Origin: a virus
Reading direction: 5' to 3' (one strand)
Length of the DNA stretch: 31,655 nucleotides
Virus record (IMG/VR): IMGVR_UViG_3300006751_000074
Span: 1-31,655 of that record
In this document: piece after piece, positions 28,094 to 31,655 of the stretch
Layout of the letters: each line of letters begins with the position of its first letter
Position numbering within the stretch: the first letter of the stretch is position 1
Notes under the pieces: model-generated
What the model was told of the DNA's origin: nothing
The model's database searches: none
What the model saw: only the letters and a program-made list of their open reading frames with translations
Translations under genes and position numbers: made by a program

Positions 28094-29692
28094 TCAATCC
28101 CCCAGCATTTGCGCGGCCAGATCGCTGGTCACACCTAAGAAAGCCTGTAGCATTGCGGCGCCGCTTTTCGGCGTTAGCTCGCCGCGTTTTACGGCGGTAA
28201 CGATATTAACCGCGCTCTGGATCTGGATGCCGGTATATTCGACAGACGGGATCCCGCCCTCGTCGGCTGGTAGCTGGCCGGCGGTTAGGTTGTCGCGCAC
28301 TCGCGCCTCGGCTTGCGTGCGGTTCATTTGGTGGCGGGATGCCACCACGTCGACCGGGCTCGAGATCCCGCGCTTAAACTCTAGCTCGTTTTGCTGTGCT
28401 TCCTGGTATTGGTCGCGCGGGTAGGTCACATTTGCGACGACCATTTCGAGGCGCGTTTCGTCTCGGTATCTCACGCGCCCCTGTTGCCAGTGGTAATTAG
28501 CCACGCGTTTGTGTATGTCCCACGTTTCCCGTAGTGCGGTCATATACATTGGGATCCGTTCCTGCCGTCGCAGCGTTAGCGCGTGCGCCTCCTGCTGCTT
28601 TGCCAGGCTCGAGCGGGCGGCGCCGAGAGCCGACCAAATGTCGGCGGGCAGCCCCTCGGTTACTGCGGCAAGCCGTAGTTGATTCTCGATGGTTTCGGTC
28701 AATGCCTTTATTTGCCCGGCCGATCCCGGGTTTTTGAAATCGAAAGAAAAATCGCCGGGGCTCTCGTGGCTCGTGATAACGGCGCCCGGGCCGATTACTA
28801 AGGCTTCCTCGGAATGATAACCCGAGGCGACGGCAATACTAAAACACTGAAAACGGCACACGTGATCGAGGTCCATCACGGCCGAGGATACCGCCAGCTC
28901 ATGAGCCAGCCAGCCGGCGCGAGGCTCGTCCCAGAATTCGCCCGGGCATGGATAGCTTGCGCGCCAGATAGCGGCCGGGATCGTCTCGTACCGATTGAGC
29001 CCGTCCATAAAAAGCGGGTTGTCTAATAGCCGCCCGTCCTCGGTATGATAAAACATTTCGCCCGGTGTCCAGGTTACAAACTGGCTCGAGTTGTCTTTTT
29101 GTGGCAGCTCGAAAGTAATCCAATCGGCCGAGGCGATCGAGGTGGGATCCGAGGCGTTCGTCTCGACGTGCGCCACCTGGTAAGGCGGATATAAACACCA
29201 CTTGATCCGACCGTTGATCCACGTTGGCTGTACAACCACCGATCGAAACAATACGCACCAGCGATCGAGCTGATACAAAAGCCCGGGCAGATCGCGCGAA
29301 TCCTCGCGCCATTGCATAACCTCGGGATGATCCTCGGGCAACCGCTCGCCTCTAACCGTTAGGTAAGTCTCGGGCGCGTGGTGGAATGTGCTCGCCAATG
29401 TGTTGACCATCATCGGCACCAGCCCGAAAAGCCGGATCCCCGAACCAATGCCGGCCGCTTGTTTTGTCCATTCGCGCGCAACCTGCGGGTGTGTTACCCG
29501 GGCGCGTGCTTTGACTAGCTCCATCGCGCCGGTGCCTTGATCTAAAAAGGCGTGTAGATTGGTATGGATCTCGTTTGTGTTCTTGCGACTGGCGAGCCGC
29601 GCCTTTCGCAATGAGTCGAGCACCACCTCGCGCGCTTTGCTTTTCCATAATCCGCCCGGTTGCTCTACTGGTTTCAGATCAAAGTATGCCAC
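28094..29692 (-). CDS. Portal protein
   Basis: 532 aa from GTG 29692, with TAGGAG nine bases upstream. The size, the position after the large terminase and the sequence character fit a portal ring subunit: helices near the N-terminus (VVLDSLRKARLASRK), strand-rich wing (IKWCLYPPYQVAHVETN, ADWITFELPQ), a stem-like helix region (AGQIKALTETIENQLRLAAVTEGLPADIWSAL) and a long helical crown (HKRVANYHWQQG, YQEAQQNELEFKRGI). The portal is the DNA gate and docking site for terminase and tail. Confidence 0.85.
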   Translation of the reverse strand: MAYFDLKPVEQPGGLWKSKAREVVLDSLRKARLASRKNTNEIHTNLHAFLDQGTGAMELVKARARVTHPQVAREWTKQAAGIGSGIRLFGLVPMMVNTLASTFHHAPETYLTVRGERLPEDHPEVMQWREDSRDLPGLLYQLDRWCVLFRSVVVQPTWINGRIKWCLYPPYQVAHVETNASDPTSIASADWITFELPQKDNSSQFVTWTPGEMFYHTEDGRLLDNPLFMDGLNRYETIPAAIWRASYPCPGEFWDEPRAGWLAHELAVSSAVMDLDHVCRFQCFSIAVASGYHSEEALVIGPGAVITSHESPGDFSFDFKNPGSAGQIKALTETIENQLRLAAVTEGLPADIWSALGAARSSLAKQQEAHALTLRRQERIPMYMTALRETWDIHKRVANYHWQQGRVRYRDETRLEMVVANVTYPRDQYQEAQQNELEFKRGISSPVDVVASRHQMNRTQAEARVRDNLTAGQLPADEGGIPSVEYTGIQIQSAVNIVTAVKRGELTPKSGAAMLQAFLGVTSDLAAQMLGD

Positions 29693-29703
29693 GTCGTATG
29701 CTC

Positions 29704-31056
29704 CTATGCCGTCGGCTGTGTCTCTGGGATCTTTTTATAGTCTCGATCATATCGTCCAAAATGCCACGCGGCCCAATAGCGGAGCGCGTCGGCGTGGTGG
29801 TCGTGCTTTCCTTTGCTCGCCACGTCATCGAACACTGTATACCCGTCTGGCGTTTTCCGCTCTCGCCAGCGGTAGTGCTGCATCGAAGCGAGCATACCAC
29901 GATCGGTTTTTGTTTGCTGCAAACGAGGCGCAAAGTATAGCCGCCGGTTTCCCTGCCAATCAAGCAACAACCCCTTAAGCACGTCGATCCCTCGGTTGAT
30001 ATTCTGGATAAACTTCCCGCGTGGCGCGTACACGGGTACGCCCTTAGTCCGGCGCCGTAGATCGTTCACCGCCTCCGACGGGTTCGGGTCGGCGTGGATC
30101 GCTGTTAGATCGTGGACACTGATGCCCCATTCTTTTGTTTTTTCCTCCACCTGCGCGATTAGGTGCCGGTGTGAAATCTGGTCCTCGGCTATCTCGTCGA
30201 ACACCACCGATCGCCCGTCCTCGCAAGTCTGGATCCAGATTGCCGCCGGCATGGACGGACCCCAATCGATCGCTACGTATGTTTTGCGCCGGTGCGTGGT
30301 GAATTGCCACGACGGATCGAGGCTCGCGATTGCGTCAAATTCGGGATAAACCAGCCCGCCCGAGGTATCGACCAGGCGGCCCATTACCTGCTGGTCGTAC
30401 TCGGAGGCGCTGATTCCGCAGGCAACCGAATCGAGGTAGCCGTCGGGTAGGTGCACATTGTCAAAACTGGTGCCGCGTATAATGTCGAAATTAGGGTTCC
30501 CGCTCGCGCGCTGCTGCGTGAAATGCCCAACCACGCCACCCGGGCCGCGCGGAGTTGTCGCGACTATCCCGTAAAGAATGGGCGACAGCGGATCGCGCCG
30601 GCGTTGACATAGCACATTCCAGGCGGCGAGGGATGCCTCGGGTCCGAGTAGCGCGCCCTCGTCGAGCACAAACCCGGCGAGGCTGGCGCCAGCAAAGCGC
30701 GACGGATCCGAAAGCGTGGCCACTAGAATGCGCGATCCGTTTATCATTTCGATCTGTCGGTTGCCTGGCGCTGTCCAGCGTCGGCGATCCAAACCGAACC
30801 CGTTTAGATTTTTTACGGTGTCCAGAAAGCCGCACAGCTCGGGCCAGATGCTCGAGTCGATTACCCGGAAACTGGGGCCGCCGATTAAATGCAGCGCGCC
30901 AGGCCGGCAGCGGAAAACCATCGACACCAGCTCGCGCACGACGGCGTAGGTTTTGCCGCCACCGACGCCCGAAAGGTAAAGCCGGTTTAGTGCCGGGCTT
31001 TTATGAAAGGCGCGCTGGCTGGGGTTCGGATTGTATGGCGGCAGAATCAGGCGCAC
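29704..31056 (-). CDS. terL: Terminase large subunit
   Basis: 450 aa from GTG 31056, which shares a base with the upstream TAG. ATPase: Walker A SGVGGGKT (29-36), Walker B GFVLDE (128-133), coupling motif ATTPRG (166-171). RNase-H-type nuclease: D264 in VAIDWG, D323 in IHADPN, and HDHHADALRY (418-427) with D419 and D423. It pumps DNA into the head through the portal and cuts concatemers. The adjacent genome end and terminal repeat suggest that the cut is near its own operon start. Confidence 0.93.
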   Translation of the reverse strand: MRLILPPYNPNPSQRAFHKSPALNRLYLSGVGGGKTYAVVRELVSMVFRCRPGALHLIGGPSFRVIDSSIWPELCGFLDTVKNLNGFGLDRRRWTAPGNRQIEMINGSRILVATLSDPSRFAGASLAGFVLDEGALLGPEASLAAWNVLCQRRRDPLSPILYGIVATTPRGPGGVVGHFTQQRASGNPNFDIIRGTSFDNVHLPDGYLDSVACGISASEYDQQVMGRLVDTSGGLVYPEFDAIASLDPSWQFTTHRRKTYVAIDWGPSMPAAIWIQTCEDGRSVVFDEIAEDQISHRHLIAQVEEKTKEWGISVHDLTAIHADPNPSEAVNDLRRRTKGVPVYAPRGKFIQNINRGIDVLKGLLLDWQGNRRLYFAPRLQQTKTDRGMLASMQHYRWRERKTPDGYTVFDDVASKGKHDHHADALRYWAAWHFGRYDRDYKKIPETQPTA

Positions 31057-31541
31057 TAATTAACGTCACCGGTGCTGGTTTGCGGATCCCAGTCTGGCCA
31101 CGGTTCCCACGCTACCGTTATTCGGTCGGGGTGTGTGCCGAGGTTCATTTCGGCTTGTAGCTTACTCGCAGACAGCGCGAGCGTTAGTAGTCTGTTTATA
31201 ACCGTGGAGGCGTCGCGGATCTCTTTTACTATCTCCGTCGGATCGGCGGCGCTTATATGGTCGCGCAGCGCGTCGGCTAGATATTTCGCCTGCGTCATGG
31301 CGACACGGTACACCACGTCGGGTCCTTGCTCGTCGGAGCTGCCGAGTTGCTCGAAAAACTTTCGCGTCTGCGCGTCTGGATAAATCTCTTTTAGCTTACG
31401 GCGGACGAATGCGTCGCCGGTTGCCGTGGTGCGTTTCTTTTTCGGCGTGCCGGTCGCGCTTTCCTGCGCCGAGTCGACGGTCGCCTCGTTTAGTTTGCGT
31501 TCACTCTTGCGAGCTTGTTTGTAGTCTCTTTTTTTCGCCAC
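31056..31541 (-). CDS. Terminase small subunit (probable)
   Basis: 161 aa from GTG 31541; an in-frame TAG lies 14 codons upstream, so no longer version exists with a usual start. The N-terminus is basic and disordered (MAKKRDYKQARKSERKL, TPKKKRTT). A helical middle (FVRRKLKEIYPDAQTRKFFEQLG, YRVAMTQAKYLADALRDHI) and a long helix (VKEIRDASTVINRLLTLALSASKLQAEM) could form the ring. It directly precedes the large subunit and lies next to the genome end where it would bind DNA. The call is by position and shape. Confidence 0.7.
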   Translation of the reverse strand: MAKKRDYKQARKSERKLNEATVDSAQESATGTPKKKRTTATGDAFVRRKLKEIYPDAQTRKFFEQLGSSDEQGPDVVYRVAMTQAKYLADALRDHISAADPTEIVKEIRDASTVINRLLTLALSASKLQAEMNLGTHPDRITVAWEPWPDWDPQTSTGDVN

Positions 31542-31644
31542 TGGTTCCGCAGCCTCTACCCGTCCGCCGATGGTGCCGGCCTATTCGTACCACTGGGACG
31601 GTTCCAGAGTAGGCGACTTTTCGGTTTTGTGCAAAAATTTTGGC
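31542..31644. other. Non-coding right end, cos-like region
   Basis: There is no gene here. CCACTGG occurs twice, at 31538-31544 (overlapping the terS start) and again near 31590, each near a GGTTCC, a possible pair of small-terminase sites. TTTTGTGC (31625-31632) recurs at 47-54. A near tandem ATTTTGG-C-ATTTTGG precedes the terminal G-run. Confidence 0.4.
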
Positions 31645-31655
31645 ATTTTGGGGGG
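31645..31655. repeat. Right copy of 11-bp terminal direct repeat
   Basis: ATTTTGGGGGG, identical to 1-11. Joining the ends through one copy places the co-chaperonin gene upstream of the small terminase gene on the same strand. Confidence 0.8.

Noticed and set aside
1-31655. CRISPR array, tRNA genes or insertion sequences
   Set aside because: I saw no regularly spaced repeats, no cloverleaf-like segments with CCA-type ends, and no transposase motifs on either strand.

Overview
The window looks like the complete or near-complete genome of a small tailed phage with a long non-contractile tail (siphovirus type). It carries a full packaging, head, tail and lysis set plus a compact replication and recombination set, in about 31.6 kb of GC-rich DNA. 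Both ends carry the same 11 bases (ATTTTGGGGGG). This fits either a circular contig with a short overlap or cohesive ends, and the ends lie next to the terminase genes. Lipobox proteins and a spanin-like lysis cassette point to a Gram-negative host; the genus cannot be named from the sequence. GATC sites are strikingly dense. I see no integrase, clear repressor, DNA polymerase, tRNA or CRISPR array.

Layout. (1) 1-113 and 31542-31655: the ends, no gene, cos-like repeats. (2) 114-425 (minus): a GroES-type co-chaperonin. Across the joined ends it is the first gene of the long late minus-strand operon. (3) 426-1061: a small gene and an AT-rich block framed by a 25-bp inverted repeat, a candidate origin and bidirectional control region. 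(4) 1062-4528 (plus): primase-helicase, lytic transglycosylase, a small coiled-coil protein and a Holliday-junction-type nuclease. (5) 7135-4518 (minus): small zinc-binding proteins, an ATP-dependent DNA ligase, a MazG-like protein and an HTH protein. Two single genes here are each flanked by direct repeats carrying RBS and start codon. (6) 7269-8871 (plus): an HTH-metallophosphoesterase and a zinc protein. (7) 9698-8854 (minus): four very small proteins, including a lipoprotein and a 24-aa membrane peptide. (8) 9744-11236 (plus): HTH protein, Sak4-like recombinase, SSB and a small zinc protein. (9) 31541-11233 (minus): TerS, TerL, portal, scaffold, major capsid, connectors, tail tube, tail chaperones with a programmed -1 frameshift on A8, tape measure, tail-tip proteins, amidase endolysin, i-spanin-like protein and a holin-like protein with an internal lipobox.

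How it works together. The primase-helicase, SSB, Sak4, resolvase and ligase suggest recombination-assisted replication that borrows the host polymerase. The late operon runs in one direction with stop/start overlaps nearly throughout. Each convergent pair of operons overlaps at its 3' ends (4518-4528, 8854-8871, 11233-11236), leaving no space for terminators between them. The least expected features are the co-chaperonin in so small a genome, the repeat-flanked single-gene cassettes, the out-of-frame extension of the Sak4 gene into ssb, and the inverted-repeat block upstream of the primase.
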